Shown here: piece after piece, positions 35,748 to 49,236 of the stretch
Layout of the letters: each line of letters opens with the position of its first letter
Position numbering within the stretch: the first letter of the stretch is position 1
Assembly (NCBI RefSeq): GCF_032854445.1
Contig: NC_088304.1
Coordinates: 2,296,001 to 2,360,000, forward strand
DNA length: 64,000 nt
Origin: Liolophura sinensis
Taxonomy: Eukaryota > Mollusca > Polyplacophora > Chitonida > Chitonidae
Direction: 5' to 3'
Program-made: the position numbers and the translations under genes
The notes under the pieces: generated by a model
Told to the model about the DNA's origin: nothing
Database searches by the model: none
What the model saw: only the letters and a program-made list of their open reading frames with translations

Positions 35748-35965
35748 ATACATACATACATACATACATACATACATACATACATACATACATACATACA
35801 TACATACATACATACACACATACATACATACATACATACATACATACATACATACATACATACATACATACATACACGCAAACATTCATACACACGCATA
35901 CACACACACATACACACGCACACTCGCACGCGCACATCCACCAGCCCCCACACACGCGCGCACAC
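35748..35965. repeat. (CATA)n and CA-rich microsatellite
   Basis: A run of cata tetramers with single caca/cacg variants, passing into CA-rich sequence. ORFs of Tyr/Met/Val or Thr/His repeats here are shadows. Confidence 0.97.
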
Positions 35966-35984
35966 CAACCATTTGGTCCTACTC

Positions 35985-37570
35985 TGGCTACTGTCCACCA
36001 GTGCAATCAGAGATGGGAGCATTTTGTGATACTCTGGCTGCTGTCCACCAGTAAAATGAGAGATCGGAGCATTTTGTGATACTCTGGCTGCTGTCCACCA
36101 GTACAATGAGAAATGGGAGCATTTTGTGATACCCTGGCTGCTGTCCACCCAGTACAATCAGAGATGGGAGCATTTGGTGATACTCTGGCTGCTGTCCAGA
36201 GAGAGATTGGAGCATTTCGCCATACCTAGGCTGCTGTCCACCAGTACGATGAGAGGTGGGGGCATTTGGTGATACTCTGGCTGCTGTCCACCAGTACAAT
36301 GAGAGATGGGAGCATTTTGTGATACCCTGGCTGCTGTCCACCAGTACAATGAGAGATGGGAGCATTTGGTGATACTCTGGCTGCTGTCCACCAGTACAAT
36401 GAGAGATGGGAGCGTTTGGTGATACTCTGGCTGCTGTCCACCAGTACAATGAGAGATGGGAGCATTTGGTGATACTCTGGCTGCTGTCCACCAGTACAAT
36501 GAGAGATGGGAGCATTTGGTGATACACTGGCTACTGTCCAGAGAGAGATTGGAGCATTTGGCCATACCCTGGTTGCTGTCCACCAGTACAATGAGAGATG
36601 GGAGCATTTGGTGATACTCTGGCTACTGTCCAGAGAGAGATTGGAGCATTTGGCCATACCCTGGTTGCTGTCCACCAGTACGATGAGAGGTGGGGGCATT
36701 TGGTGATACTCTGGCTGCTGTCCACCAGTACAATGAGAGATGGGAGCATTTTGTGATACTCTGGCTGCTGTCCACCAGTACAATGGGAGATGGAAGCATT
36801 TGGTGATACTCTGGCTGCTGTCCACCAGTACGATGAGAGGTGGGGGCATTTGGTGATACTCTGGCTGCTGTCCAGAGAGAGATTGGAGCATTTGGCTATA
36901 CCCTGGCTGCTGTCCACCAGTACGATGAGAGGTGGGGGCATTTAGTGACACCCAGGCTGCTGTCCACCAGTACAATGAGAGGTGGGGGCATTTGGTGATA
37001 CTCTGGCTGCTGTCCACCAGTATGATGAGAGGTGGGGGCATTTGGTGATACTCTGGCTGCTGTCCACCAGTACGATGAGAGGTGGGGGCATTTGGTGATA
37101 CTCTGGCTGCTGTCCACCAGTATAATGAGAGGTGGGGGCATTTGGTGATACTCTGGCTGCTGTCCACCAGTACGATGGGACATGGGAGCATATGGTGATA
37201 CTCTGGCTGCTGTCCACCAGGACGATGAGAGGTGGGGGCATTTGGTGATACTCTGGCTGCTGTCCACCAGTACGATGAGAGGTGGGGGCATTTGGTGATA
37301 CTCTGGCTACTGTCCACCAGTACGATGAGAGGTAGGGGCATTTGGTGATACCCTGGCTGCTGTCCACCAGTACAATGAGAGATGGGAGCATTTAGTGACA
37401 CCCAGGCTGCTGTCCACCAGTACAATGAGAGATGGGAGCATTTGGTGATACTATGGCTGCTGTTCACCAGTGCAGTGAGAGATGGAAGCATTTCGCCATA
37501 CCCTGGCTGCTGTCTACCAGTACGATCAGAGGTGGGGGCATTTTGTGACACTCTGGCTGTTGCCTACCAA
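35985..37570. repeat. 50-bp minisatellite, about 31 copies
   Basis: Units contain gatactctggctgctgtcca, ccagtacaatgagagatggg and agcatttggt. Several units lack the ccagtacaat part and have gagagagattgg instead, giving a higher-order pattern. The 50-bp period shifts frame each unit, yet the minus strand stays open for 441 codons because all three frames of the unit are stop-free. I call this an artefact. Confidence 0.96.
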
Positions 37571-39455
37571 AACAATGAGAAAATGAGAGAATTTGTACTG
37601 CAATTCTCACACCCACAGACTCTTCCCCTACATTAACAACCTAGCATAAACAGACATCATCATACACTAAACATACACGCGCATACACACGCATACAAAC
37701 ACTTTATTTGCATCCTGTATAGACGGTGAAGTTTTCTCTGTAACCATTCTTCAGATAACGCTTTTGATGGTCTTCTTCACATAGACTCAAAGTCAGGAAG
37801 TTTACCTAGTGCCTGCCTATGATCAGTGGTTTACTCTGGGAACGACTCCGACGGCCTCCACCCATGCAGAAACCTCACTACCTCACTTATGCCTTTGAAG
37901 TGGAAAATTGTTGAGCACAGCGTGAAACATCAATGGAATAGAAATGCAATAAATATTTTCTCCATAATACTATGGGCATTTGTAACGCGGTCTTTCATCT
38001 GTTTTCACACACTCCGTACAGCGATTGTGCCGCTCTTTAAACTGGCTTTGCAACATAGTCACCGCTAGACAAGTTTGACCTTTCGAACCTGTGCGACGCG
38101 AGTAAGCTTGTTTCTGCTTAGCCTCACCACACGTGTCCTGGCGCGGAACTATTTAATCAGCATTAATCAATAACATTCTTTCTTTCAGGTGTTGATTAGA
38201 AACATACTTTAGATAAGGAGAATGTTTATAGGTACAGTACTATCAGAAGCATTGGAGGGGATATATAGTTTTTGGTTTTGTGACATCATTTCCTGCCTGT
38301 CACCAAAACTCAGTGACCTCGGCGTTTTTTCTGTCCTAATACTGGTAGCGGTGGCAGTGAAAGTAGAGAAAGGCGCATGCGCAGCTGTATAGCAGCTTGG
38401 CCGTTTGCACACAAAACCTACATTTTCAAGATCTCTAAAACAAAGAACCAAACCAGAGAACGAAATAAGTCAGAAACCCTGTCTGCAGACCCCGGTTCGG
38501 GTCCAGGGAAAATTTCTGGTGGGGATGTAGAGGGACGAAGCCCCCATCCAAGAGATGATGGTCTTGTATATTTCTCACGGTATTTTGGAAGCTTTTGCTG
38601 GAAAGTTTACACTTGATGAAAACATCATATAATAATATGTATGTTAATATTATAATATTTTTGCTTTAAAAAAACGGGAAATTATTACATTGACTGTGAG
38701 AGCGTGATGTTTTCATTAAGAAATGGGAGAGTTGGCAGCTATTCTAAAAGGGCTTATGTAATTCATGATTGTTCCTTAGTTGAAAAATTAATACAGTGCT
38801 GAATAGAGAGACGTAGATTTTTCAATAAAAATTCCATGTTCTCTAATGAAATCAAGGATTCTGTAGTTATCAAGAATGGATCAAATGATTTCCAAAACAT
38901 GTTCACTTGAAAAAATCAAAACTTAATTTTATCCAGTCAGTAGCGAGTTATTTCTAAGTTTGGCCGCTTAGCCCAAACCGGTTGCTCTAACATGGTGCAT
39001 ATCGCAGCGCGTCCTAAGAATTCAAGATTAAACAATGGTTTATAGCGTTACCCCGTGAGAAAATAATGACAATGACCGCTTAGGCTTGTTTCCACCTCTT
39101 TTCCAAAATAACTGATGTTATATTATTTGTTTCCTCTTTAGCATTCATTCTAACACATAACTTAAGCATTACGCAAGCAAATATCATAATACTATAAAAA
39201 TATCAAACATATGATGCTGTTTTAGATGCCCAACCTGAAAGTTTGGTTCAGCCGAGAACTAGCGATTCGCTCCCTGAGTATCCAAACATCTGCCTCCCCC
39301 CCCCCCCCCACCCTCACCCTTCCTTTTGCACTTGGTAACTCTAGACAAGTGTTAATCAGCATATATTGGATAATGCGCAGATGCATCTTACAAACCATGT
39401 TCTAATTCTAACACTTGTCTTGAACGGTATATTTTCTCTGTATATTTTATCTTAA
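37571..39455. other. Intergenic, nothing recognised
   Basis: No domain-bearing ORF. A C-run of about 15 bases lies at 39296-39310. Confidence 0.45.

Positions 39456-39457
<2 letters not shown>

Positions 39458-39536
<79 letters not shown>
39458..39536. repeat. (TA)n microsatellite
   Basis: An uninterrupted TA run of about 80 bp. Confidence 0.97.
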
Positions 39537-39539
<3 letters not shown>

Positions 39540-39744
39540 GGTGTTGTAGGGCACCTGTTGTTTGCATGCACACTGTTTTCGTTCTCCTTTCACAAGTTCT
39601 TACTGAAAGACTCTGTACAGTGAAAACCGGTCTGACCCTTTATGAATTGAAGTAATTTAGACCCTCACCTGTCCAACTACTATAGCCCTAAAAGTTTTAC
39701 TCAACACCTAGAAACCCTCGGTTATGATAATTAAAATCAGTTTT

Positions 39745-42366
39745 CAACCCTTCATTTAAATGCCCGTAGCTTAGCAAAAACTTTGACGCAGTGACATGCT
39801 TTGTCCATACTCTCAATCTTAATTTTTCAGTCCTTGGATTTTCGGAAAGTTGGCTCAGCCCGTTAACCGAAGGCTTGTGTTCTTTGCCAGGCTACACTCT
39901 ATATTCTGCCTCCCGAGATAAAGGGAAGGGAGGGGGTGTTGCACTCTATGCTTATGGCTCTTTTGAGTCTTGCAAGATACGCGATGATCTTTCTTTTTTC
40001 GTTGAAAATTGTGGATATGAGTCTTTATTTTTGGAGATCGCTGCTCCTTCAAATGTCTATATTGTTGGAATTATTCATCGCCGTCCAGGCAAAAACGTGT
40101 GTTTTTTAATGAAAAACTAAGCACAGTCCTTTGTAATGTACCCGCAAACAAAAAATGTATTTGCTTGGGTGACTTCAATACAGACTTATTCATGTGTGAT
40201 AGCCATTTACCATCAAAAGATTTTTTTGGAACTAATGAAGTGTCATTACCTTTTTCCTTCCATTACAAAACCTACTTGAGTATGTTCTCGCTCTGCTACC
40301 CTTATAGATAACATCTTCACAAACTTGCACGCTCAAGGCAATTTCTCTGGTACATTTTTAACAAATATATCTGACCATTTCCCTATTGAAACATCAAAAA
40401 AAAAACATCAATTCACTCTTTTCGAAAAAAGACTCCAAAACAAGTCAATCTATCTATCTAGAAAATGTTCAAAATATAGACTGGCACGACGTTCTATCAT
40501 CAGATAGTGTTAATGAGGCTTTATCCTGTTTTACTGGGAAATTATCCATAGCATACGACACATGCTTTCCTGTTGTGGCCATAGACAGCCCATCGAAACA
40601 TACTCGCACACCTTGGGTCACACGAGGTATTTTACAGTCTGTATTTGAGAACAAACTTTATCGCAAGTATTTGAAACTATTGATATACCGACTCGTGTCA
40701 AATATAGGACGTACAAACTGAACAACTTCATCTGTTTTTCGCGAAAAGGATTACTTCGAGAAAATAAACGACCAAAATGACAATATAAAAGGAACTTTGA
40801 AAGTATTGAATGATCTAATGGGACGTGGTAAATGAAAGAACATGCTTAAATGTTTCAGTGTTGATGGGTTATCTGTTTCAGATAAAAGTGTCATTTCCAA
40901 TAGATTTAATGACTTTTTTTCGACTATTGCTTCCAGTCTTGATGCTAAGATACCCTCAAGCCCTAAACATTTTTCACATTTTCTTGGTGAGCCTGTAGAA
41001 TAATAGTTTCAATTTTCTCCTGTCTCGCCTGGTCTTGTTAAAACCACTATACACTGTCTGAAGTCATCAGCTCCAGGATTAGACGACATTTCCATGTCTG
41101 ATCTCAAACTTGTTGCAAAAGATATTTCAACTCCCCTTGCACATATAGTTAATTTGTCCCTTATGTCGAGTTGTATGCCGTCTTCGTTGAAATCTGCAAA
41201 AATTACCCCCATCTTTAAATGTGGTGACACCAATGACATCACAACCTACCGTTCTATCCCGGTAGTCTGAGCAAAATAATGGAAAAAATAGTTGTAAACA
41301 TGATGAATGATTTTCTGACAGCCAATGACATCATTTCGCCCAAACTACCTACGCGGCGTGCACTCTATACAACTACCTCGCAGCTGCCAAAAACGTCAAA
41401 CAACATTCTGTCGTGACTTTCCTTGACCTGTCAAAAACTTTTGACACTGTCAACCACAAAATCCTTCTACAAAAACTCGAATACTATGGGTTTCGAGCTC
41501 ACAGCGCTCAATGTTTCGAGAGCTTCGAGATTTTGTACTACTCTACTTTTGTACTACTTCGAAATTTTGTACTTCTCTACTTTTGTACTACTTCAAGATT
41601 TTGTACTACTCTCTGATATTCCCTTATCTTTTGCATGCAAATGTTTTATGCGATAACACATACATCAGTCATCTCCATCCCTTAGTAATTCCTCAGAAAC
41701 GCCTCATCCGCCTCATCACTTTCTCTCAAAGAAATTGCGGCTCCAATATTTAAGAACCTCAAAATCTCCCACCTCCCACTTGCACAAATACTAATCCCTG
41801 CTACTCGCACATAAATTCACTCACTAATCACCCTCTCTTCCTCACAAATTTCAACAGCTGTTCAAAAGACAATCTGACAGTCACGATTACCCAGCCAGAT
41901 CCTATTCTTTCAATCTCCATCTACCTCTTCTAACTTGAAATCTATCCATTTCATCAGATTATCAGCCCCAAGGGAGTGGAATAAGCTTCCTCCAAACCCC
42001 AAAGTAATCAATGTCACGTCTTTATTCAAATCCAGGTTACAAGATTTTTTAATTAACAATATTTGATCCACATTAGTCATACAATCTACGAGACAGAAGG
42101 TGTCACACAAAATATTATTCACACTATGGGATAGTTAACTTAGGTTTTTGTAGTGTTACATTTCTATATGAGTCTTTTCCCAACTAAATTTGTTTTTTGT
42201 TAATACAGTTGTTCAATAATTATCGTTCCTCACCAAGCATGTATTATTATTATTTGATAATAATGAGTGAGGGATAGAACAAATCCCTCGGACTTTATTC
42301 CCGCCATTTACGAGATATGTAATTGTACATATATTTACGTATGGTGAATAAACATTCAATTCCATT
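39745..42366 (+). pseudogene. CR1/L2-like non-LTR retrotransposon remnant
   Basis: Plus-strand fragments in order: LHLNARSLAK (39755), an endonuclease segment with VLGFSESWLSPL and a GGGVALYAY block, CICLGDFNTDLF, a linker with NIDWHDVL and PWVTRGILQSVFENKLY, RT N-terminal blocks (APGLDDIS, LKSAKITPIFKCGD, FLDLSKTFDTVNHKIL), and a C-terminal part with HPLVIPQKRLIRLI. Frameshifts and stops are frequent. The RT catalytic F/YxDD region is missing: after TVNHKILLQKLEYYGFRAH the sequence runs into a short T-rich tandem repeat (41522-41612) and resumes downstream of the palm. The 3' end lies near gaataaacattcaattccat at 42366. Confidence 0.85.
41522..41612. repeat. ~33-bp tandem repeat inside the CR1-like element
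   Basis: About 2.5 copies of a unit with ttttgtactactctactttt and gtactacttcgaaa, exactly where the RT core should be. Confidence 0.85.
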
Positions 42367-42458
42367 TAAATTCAAACTCATTGTCGCAAGCTGACGGAAG
42401 TTCTACGGTTGTATACCTTAGAATCGCAGCCTCACAGTGTGTATTGGAAATTGATTTC

Positions 42459-42716
42459 TACACTCAAAAAATTGATCAGTTAATTTGAATAGAAACTCTG
42501 TTGCTTGAGTGATAATAGAATGTATTCTACTATTACAGCATATTGTTCTGTTAAGTACACCACGCATATTCTATTATTTCAACATAAAGATTCTATTAGA
42601 TTAACAGGATGTTATGTTGAGCAGGACACACTATTACGTTATAATAACAATGCATTCTAGCATCACTCAGACAACTGACTTTCTGTAAAAATTAACAGAT
42701 TAATTTTCTGAGTGTA
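42459..42716. mobile_element. Palindromic MITE family M, copy 3
   Basis: Clear ends tacactcaaaaaatt and ctgagtgta. Internal tagaatgtattctactatta and gcattctagcatcactcaga are near-inverse. Non-coding. Confidence 0.9.
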
Positions 42717-42789
42717 TGGCAGCAGAAGCTGAGAAGCGTTCACATGTCTGTCGTGAAACTAAAGGTAGTTCCATGTCTTTTTAAACGTT

Positions 42790-44050
42790 GTTTATACGTT
42801 GACCATCCGGAACACAGACTGTGCTAAACTGAGACAGCCTAGACCGCTGGAATACAGGTTCTGCTAAATTGAGACAGTGAAGACTGCTGAGAACATAGAC
42901 TGTGCTGACCTGAGGCAGTGTAGACCACTAAGAATGTAGACTGGGCTGAACTGAGACAGTGTAGACCACTGAGAATGTAGACTGGGCTGAACTGAGGCAG
43001 TGTAGACCACTGAGAATGTAGACTGGGCTGAACTGAGACAGTGTAGACGGCTGAAAATACAGACTGAGCTGACCTAAGACAGCGTACACTGTTACGAATA
43101 TAGCCTGTGCTGAACTCAGGCAGTGTAGGGCGCTGAGAAAACAGACTGTGCTGAACTGAGACAGTGTAGACTGCTACGAATATAGCCTGTGCTGAACTCA
43201 GGCAGTGTAGGGCGCTGAGAAAACAGACTGTGCTGAACTGGGACAGTGTAGACTGCTAAGAATATATTCAATGGTAAGAGGCTCTTGGGTTATTACGCTG
43301 CGCTAGCGCGCTAACAAACTGAGGTGTTATGAATATAAGTTCTGCTGGCCAGAGGCAATGTAGAGCGCTGAGAATATAGACTGTTCTGAACTGAGGCAGT
43401 GCAGACAATTAAGAAAATAGACTGTTCTGAACGGAGACAGTGTGCACTGTGCTGAAGTTAGGTAGTGTAGACCGCTAAGAATATAGTCTGTGCTAAAGTG
43501 AGGTAGTGTAGACCGCTAAGAATATAGACTGTGCTGACCTGAAGCAATGCCGAGAAAGTAGACTTTGCTGAAACAAGGCACTGTGGACTTCTGAGAAAAT
43601 TAACTGCCCTAAATTGAAAGAGTGTAGACCCCTGAGAATATAGACTGTGCTGAAATAACTGTGCTGAAGTGAGGCCGTGTAGGCGGCTGAGAATATAGAC
43701 TATGCTGACCTGAGGCAATATAGAGTGCTAGGAAAAAAGACTGTGCTGATCTGAGGTAATGTGGACTGCAAAGAAAACAGACTGTGCTGAACTGAGGTAG
43801 TGTGGACTGCAGAGAAAACAGACTGTGCTGAGTTGAGGTAGTGTGGACTGCGGAGAAAACAGACTGTGATGAACTGATGCCGCGTAGACTGTGGAGAAAA
43901 CAGAATGTGCTGAACTGAGGCTGTGTGGACTGTGCCGAAAACAGACTGTGATGAATTGAGGCAGTGTGGCCTGCGGAGAAAACAGACTGTGCTGAACTAA
44001 GGCCGCGTGGACTGCGGGGAAAATAACCAGAATATAGACTGTGCTGTGCT
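42790..44050. repeat. ~41-bp minisatellite, about 28 degenerate copies
   Basis: The unit reads roughly tgagaatgtagactgggctg, aactgaggcagtgtagacca, c. Divergence increases towards the right. A SINE head fragment interrupts it at 43262-43330. Confidence 0.9.
43262..43330 (-). mobile_element. SINE 5'-head fragment inside the 41-bp array
   Basis: In reverse it reads cctcagtttgttagcgcgct, agcgcagcgtaataaccc, aagagcc, matching the tRNA-like head of the 2450-2728 SINE and nothing of the body. Confidence 0.75.
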
Positions 44051-44059
44051 GAGACATTA

Positions 44060-47000
44060 CATTACGAGCCCAGGGCGTAATAATTACGCGCATGCGTGGT
44101 GTACGGCGCGAGAGATTAGCATCCACGAAAAGAATATATTGAACGGATTAAACTACTATCGGTGTAGACTACTCAACATCCATCCTTGAATACGTAATAC
44201 ATTACCTCGATTTACGCTAGCTGGAGAGATTGATATGGATAGCATGGTGCGCAATGATATTTTCCAGTACAACTATATGGGACCGGTTCCGAGTGAATGC
44301 ACTTTCCCCAAAGACACCTTGAATTCACTGTAAAACTAGATAAAACTAGGCCACGAACATGGCATTGTTACAATCAAACCCAAATCAAAGATACATTTTT
44401 GAAACTTTACTTTGAGGGGAGGAGTACAGCACAGAACGTATATGTTTTTCATGAAAGCAAGCATTACAGATGTACGTACATGTATACGATAAAATAGGTC
44501 ACCAGACAAACTAGTCTACATGCAAGAACATTATCTATGTTAACATAGTGTTATACACACACAACATGTGCTATGTTTTTAAAAAAGTTTGAATGAACAG
44601 CATATATTTATGCAGCCGTTTTCTACATACACATGGACATACACATGTCCGCTAAACTTATAGTTCACACGCTGAATGTAACAAATATGTCCAAACACTT
44701 CGATACCGACTGCAAGTTGTGTAAAATCGAATTAGTTTAAGGTCGAACGGAGGCCTAGAGATCAAATCATAGTTTGGTCATAGCTTCCAGAAATACAAGA
44801 AAATTTTTTCCTGTCAACCTCATCGAAGTTGATGTGCAGTACATAAATTGACATCTTCTGGAGATATTTATTAATAACGTGTATATTACATCTACTATAA
44901 CAATTACTATATTCCCACAGCGCTAGGGAAAATTGAGAACAAACCGTATCTCATTTTGACATATCTTTAAGGATGTTACGTTTGGGTAATAAAATTAATA
45001 ATGAATATTTCAAGGTCGTGTGCAAAGTCATATTACAATAACACCCTGTCACCATATTCACAAAATATTACACATTTCAACATATCCCAGTGGTGTGCAT
45101 GGGTGAGCGTAATTCTGCGAATCATGCAGGTCATGCTTATGTCACGTCAGTGAAATGCGCCGAGCTAATATCTTATACCCATAAGATGAAACAATGTCAC
45201 ATGTAGAGCTTCGCAAAATGTCTACTCCTAATTAAGTACGCTGCGATGTATTAATATTAATCAGACTTCTTTTTCTTGAAGTCTATTGACTCAGCAGGCA
45301 AAACATCGAAGAAAGCAATTCAAAAGTAATTCATACACTTCTGTAAAGATATCTAGAAAACATCGAGGTGTCCGTTGACGCGTATATCAATGGCCAAGGG
45401 TTACTGATCCACAGTTAAAATAAATCGTGGAGAGCCACAAACAGCAGATAGTGTCTTAGCTTCACCATCTGCCCAAGTCTAGCAAACCAGCAATAGACCA
45501 GGGCGTGGAGTCTCCTCAGGGCGCAGCAGGAGAAGAGCAAGAATTGGGATCACCTCTTCAGGATGTCGAGGATGAACTTAAAGATTTTCTCGATAACGAG
45601 CTTCGTATGTTAATGTCTGTATAGTAAACTTTCTCGACAGATCTCTTAGGTCCGGTGTGAAGACGCAATGACAGACAGGCTATATGTAAGTTTCAGCAAG
45701 GCAGAAATTATTGTAAATTAACATCCACAAAGAAAGCTAATGTGAAAAACCATTTCTGTCTATATATTGTCTCATCCAGAAATAATTTCAGGTCTGCTTC
45801 TTGAATAGGCCAGAATCGTTGGCTACGGAGGCCATTTTCAGTTGGTTACCGACACAGCTTGTCTTGCCGTTGTGGTCACGTAACTCGAACAATAAGACTT
45901 CAGAGCCGAGCAATTTCGGTCACGTCCTTCTTCAGTGAGCTCGTTGATATCGAACCAATAATGTTAAAACAGTTGATATAGTACATTATCATCTGTGAGT
46001 AGTCTGAGACGCGGTTTATTTAGTAAGCGTCCTTGACGGGGTCCATGCAGTAATTTTATGATGAACGTGTATGTTACATGCTTCAGTTTACCCGCCCCTT
46101 GTAGCCGACCCCTGGGTAATCCTGTCTACATACTTAGCCGGTCTGTCATTCTGGCCTCGTTTCCGTGCTAATGTATTCCGGACACTTTTCTGTAGGGTTT
46201 ATGTATCACCATAGAGAATCAATCCGTCGAAATAGTTTCCAAGTTCTGGCCTTCGTTTTAACTAGGTGCCAGAAATTTTATTACCATGGGTCCACAGTAA
46301 TTTAGATCAGGTCATGTCATGTATGTGTACATGAGATTAATTTAGCATAGGCAAGATTGTCTATATTCGTCTAATAGGTAACATACGGTTAGGCCATATT
46401 AACTGCGGTTAACAGCGTATGAGTGTAGTACATCTTTATTAAGATATACCAATATGCACATAATGTACACCTAATCGCATGGGAGACATTGATTATGTTT
46501 TACTTACATCCAGTTATATACCCTGTGCATGTACGTGTGTCTTTTGTAGATATCATAATGACGGATATTTTCATGGTTATGGGTGACTTTGTTTCTTGAT
46601 TTGCTTTTGAATGGTTTAGTCTAATTTGGTATAGGTCACAATCAGTGTGGTTATTGTATATGGGGAAGCATTATGTATCATTATAATCCATCAGGTGAAT
46701 TGTGGAATCAGCCTAATGGTTTTCATGTATACTTGTAAGTCCTGTATATTTTAAATATGACAGCCTTTGTGTATGAAAAATATATATGAAACGGAAATAA
46801 CAACTCAACTGATTTATCGTAAATTATTATAGCAAATTATGTTCATCGTCTAGATGTACAATCTGTACCACTGGACCAGTTTTAATTATACAGAAGTGTT
46901 AAGAACATGTACAAACAGATATTTCGTTGTATTTTTCGTCAGGATGGGTACATTTAGTGTAGCTATAATGGAAATGTTGTGTTGAACATTTATACCAATG

Positions 47001-48329
47001 GCTTGGCGCACACCATTTAATAGAATGGAGCTCGTCGCCATAAAACAGCCATCATCATAATCAGTCTGCATAGAGATTCATACATTTGCATTCTCCTCAC
47101 GCCCTAGAATGCCAACCATATACTACATGGCGATGGCAGGACATCTATGGTTCAGATGGTTCGGATGTGTATGGTGGTGTTCAGTGCCATGTGGGCTGTT
47201 TCATGTCAGCATTTTATAGATGCCGCATGGTGCAGTGTAGTCTAGAACCATGCTGTACCGGTACTACATATCGCTGAGCCGTGTCACATCTGCCCAGTTC
47301 TGATGTTGTAAGATGAGAGTTTCATGTTGAATACTGCACTACATTAAAAGAATTATTTAAACCTGCTGTCACCCTGATACATTAATTTGATTTTAAATTG
47401 AATACCTTCGTAAATTTAAAACGCTGTATACAAATTTAATCATGCCAATTCCAACATGGTGACAGTGGTGGAGGTGTGAAAACATTCACAATGCTAGGTT
47501 AAGCCTTCTGCGGTTTAAGAAATTTAACTCTTTAAATAAGGAAACAGTAATGTACCATTATCTTACGTCAAACAACACTTCTTTTGTGTATATGAGGCAT
47601 TTTATGTTTTAAGTCTTTTAAGTTAACATTATGTACCTTTCTTGTAGTCATTACTCGATTTAATAGTTTCAAGGTGTGGGCAATCATATTCTACAATATT
47701 TAACACGATTTAACGCTTATAGAGAGTGTTGACATTCTGACACTTGCGTTTATATCGCAAGGATTACAGAATCACCTTGAACGGAAATGTTGCCACACTT
47801 AAATTAAAAGTATGTACTGAACAGTGTAACAACGACAACATGATTTCTAATGAACAATAAAGTAGTATGGGTCGAGCATCAGTAAAAAGTCTTTGGCAGA
47901 CCTGCTTGCCCGCCAGGTTAAAATTGTACATTGCCTATAAACCGGTTGACCGAGCCGTTCACATGTGTCTGTGCAAGAGTAAATTCTTTGTTTTTCTAAA
48001 ACGATATTATGTCTTACAGTCTTATTCACTGCGCACGGAATTCATTGAAGGGCTGGCCCTAGTTGGCTATCATTGTAGCCTACCGGTAACGGTTTTCCGC
48101 TTGACTGCCTATTCACTTGCAGCAGGTTTGAATTGTCGTCCCGCACGAACCCGGGCCATGATTCTTACGTGTCGGGTCTGAGAGACTGTGGCGGCAGAGT
48201 GGGGTTGCATCAAACCCCACGTCCGGGTTAACAGGACAATCCAGTAATCGCAAAGTTCGTTTATATGAGATTTTCACCTAGAAAGGAGACGATGTTTTCA
48301 ATGAAATATAAATAATGCATATTATATGA
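44060..48329. other. Long stretch without a recognisable gene
   Basis: About 4.3 kb of AT-rich sequence. ORFs are all under 105 codons and none shows a domain I recognise. 47867-48181 has the longest plus-strand frame (104 codons) but no motif support. Confidence 0.5.
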
Positions 48330-48560
48330 CACAGTAGTCAGGACTAAAGTGTATACCGAGCTTAAGTCAGAATACACTTTGGACTAATTGGTCCCTGGTA
48401 GTGTGGAGTATACTAAACTTTGGTATTGCAGACGGCAAGGAACATAGACTGTGCCCATCACACTGCTGTTCGCTACCGTAATGCTTACCTGCATTGATTG
48501 GATGCATGAAGATTCCCTGCGCGTGCGCATGTGATTCTCTCTTCAACTGCGCACACAGTA
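48330..48560 (+). repeat. Dispersed repeat F, copy 2
   Basis: Inverse match to 3425-3660, best over attggtccctggtagtgtg and tattgcagacggcaaggaac. Confidence 0.7.
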
Positions 48561-49236
48561 CATTATCGATTCTCGCCCTGGTCACCATACCAACAGGAGA
48601 TAAATCATACAACACTAGACCAGACCAGCACCAGACATTGTGACAATCAAAAGTCTTCAGAAACAGAAACATGAAGCTTGGAGTCTCTAAGATCTACAAA
48701 ACCATGTAAGTCATGTCATTTTGTACCTACAATATACCTGCAATGTGCGCAAAAGCACGCTGTATCTATTATATATATGGACCGTGTCATAGGTTTTCAT
48801 CCTTTGCAGTAAATAGTTTGAAGTGAACCCGCTTGACATAGTTAGAAATATGGGTGACGCTCAACCTGGTGGTGATTAACATAACCATAAACACTGAGCA
48901 GTGGGAAGTAGAGTGCCGCAAATAAGCATAGAGTTACTGTTGACAACCATGTGTCATTTCATGGAGCCCATATATAAATAATTACTCATGCTCATCAAAA
49001 ATACCGTAAATCCCTGAGATATATTTTATTAAGTTCGAACATTCGAGTATTTATATGTGTTGTGCAGGCACGCGCGCCCGTGTGTGTTGTTTTCTTAATG
49101 AGATTTGAAAAAACAAAGCATTTGGTTCACTTTACCGTTTAGCTAATCGGTGTTATTCGTCAGCTGTGGGTATTTTGGAGCCGCATGCTTTAAAGCGCAA
49201 TTGTTGTAGCTAAGGTTGACGGCGGTCAGATTAATT
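48561..49236. other. Intergenic, nothing recognised
   Basis: No recognisable ORF, repeat or RNA. Confidence 0.4.

Noticed and set aside
35614-36157. ORFs rich in Tyr/Val/Cys or Thr/His repeats
   Set aside because: Translation of the (CATA)n microsatellite.
36226-37551. 441-codon minus-strand ORF
   Set aside because: Entirely inside the 50-bp array; it is the same unit read in rotating frames, with no domain.
47867-48181. 104-codon ORF as a gene
   Set aside because: No start context, domain or splice support; composition is like the surroundings.
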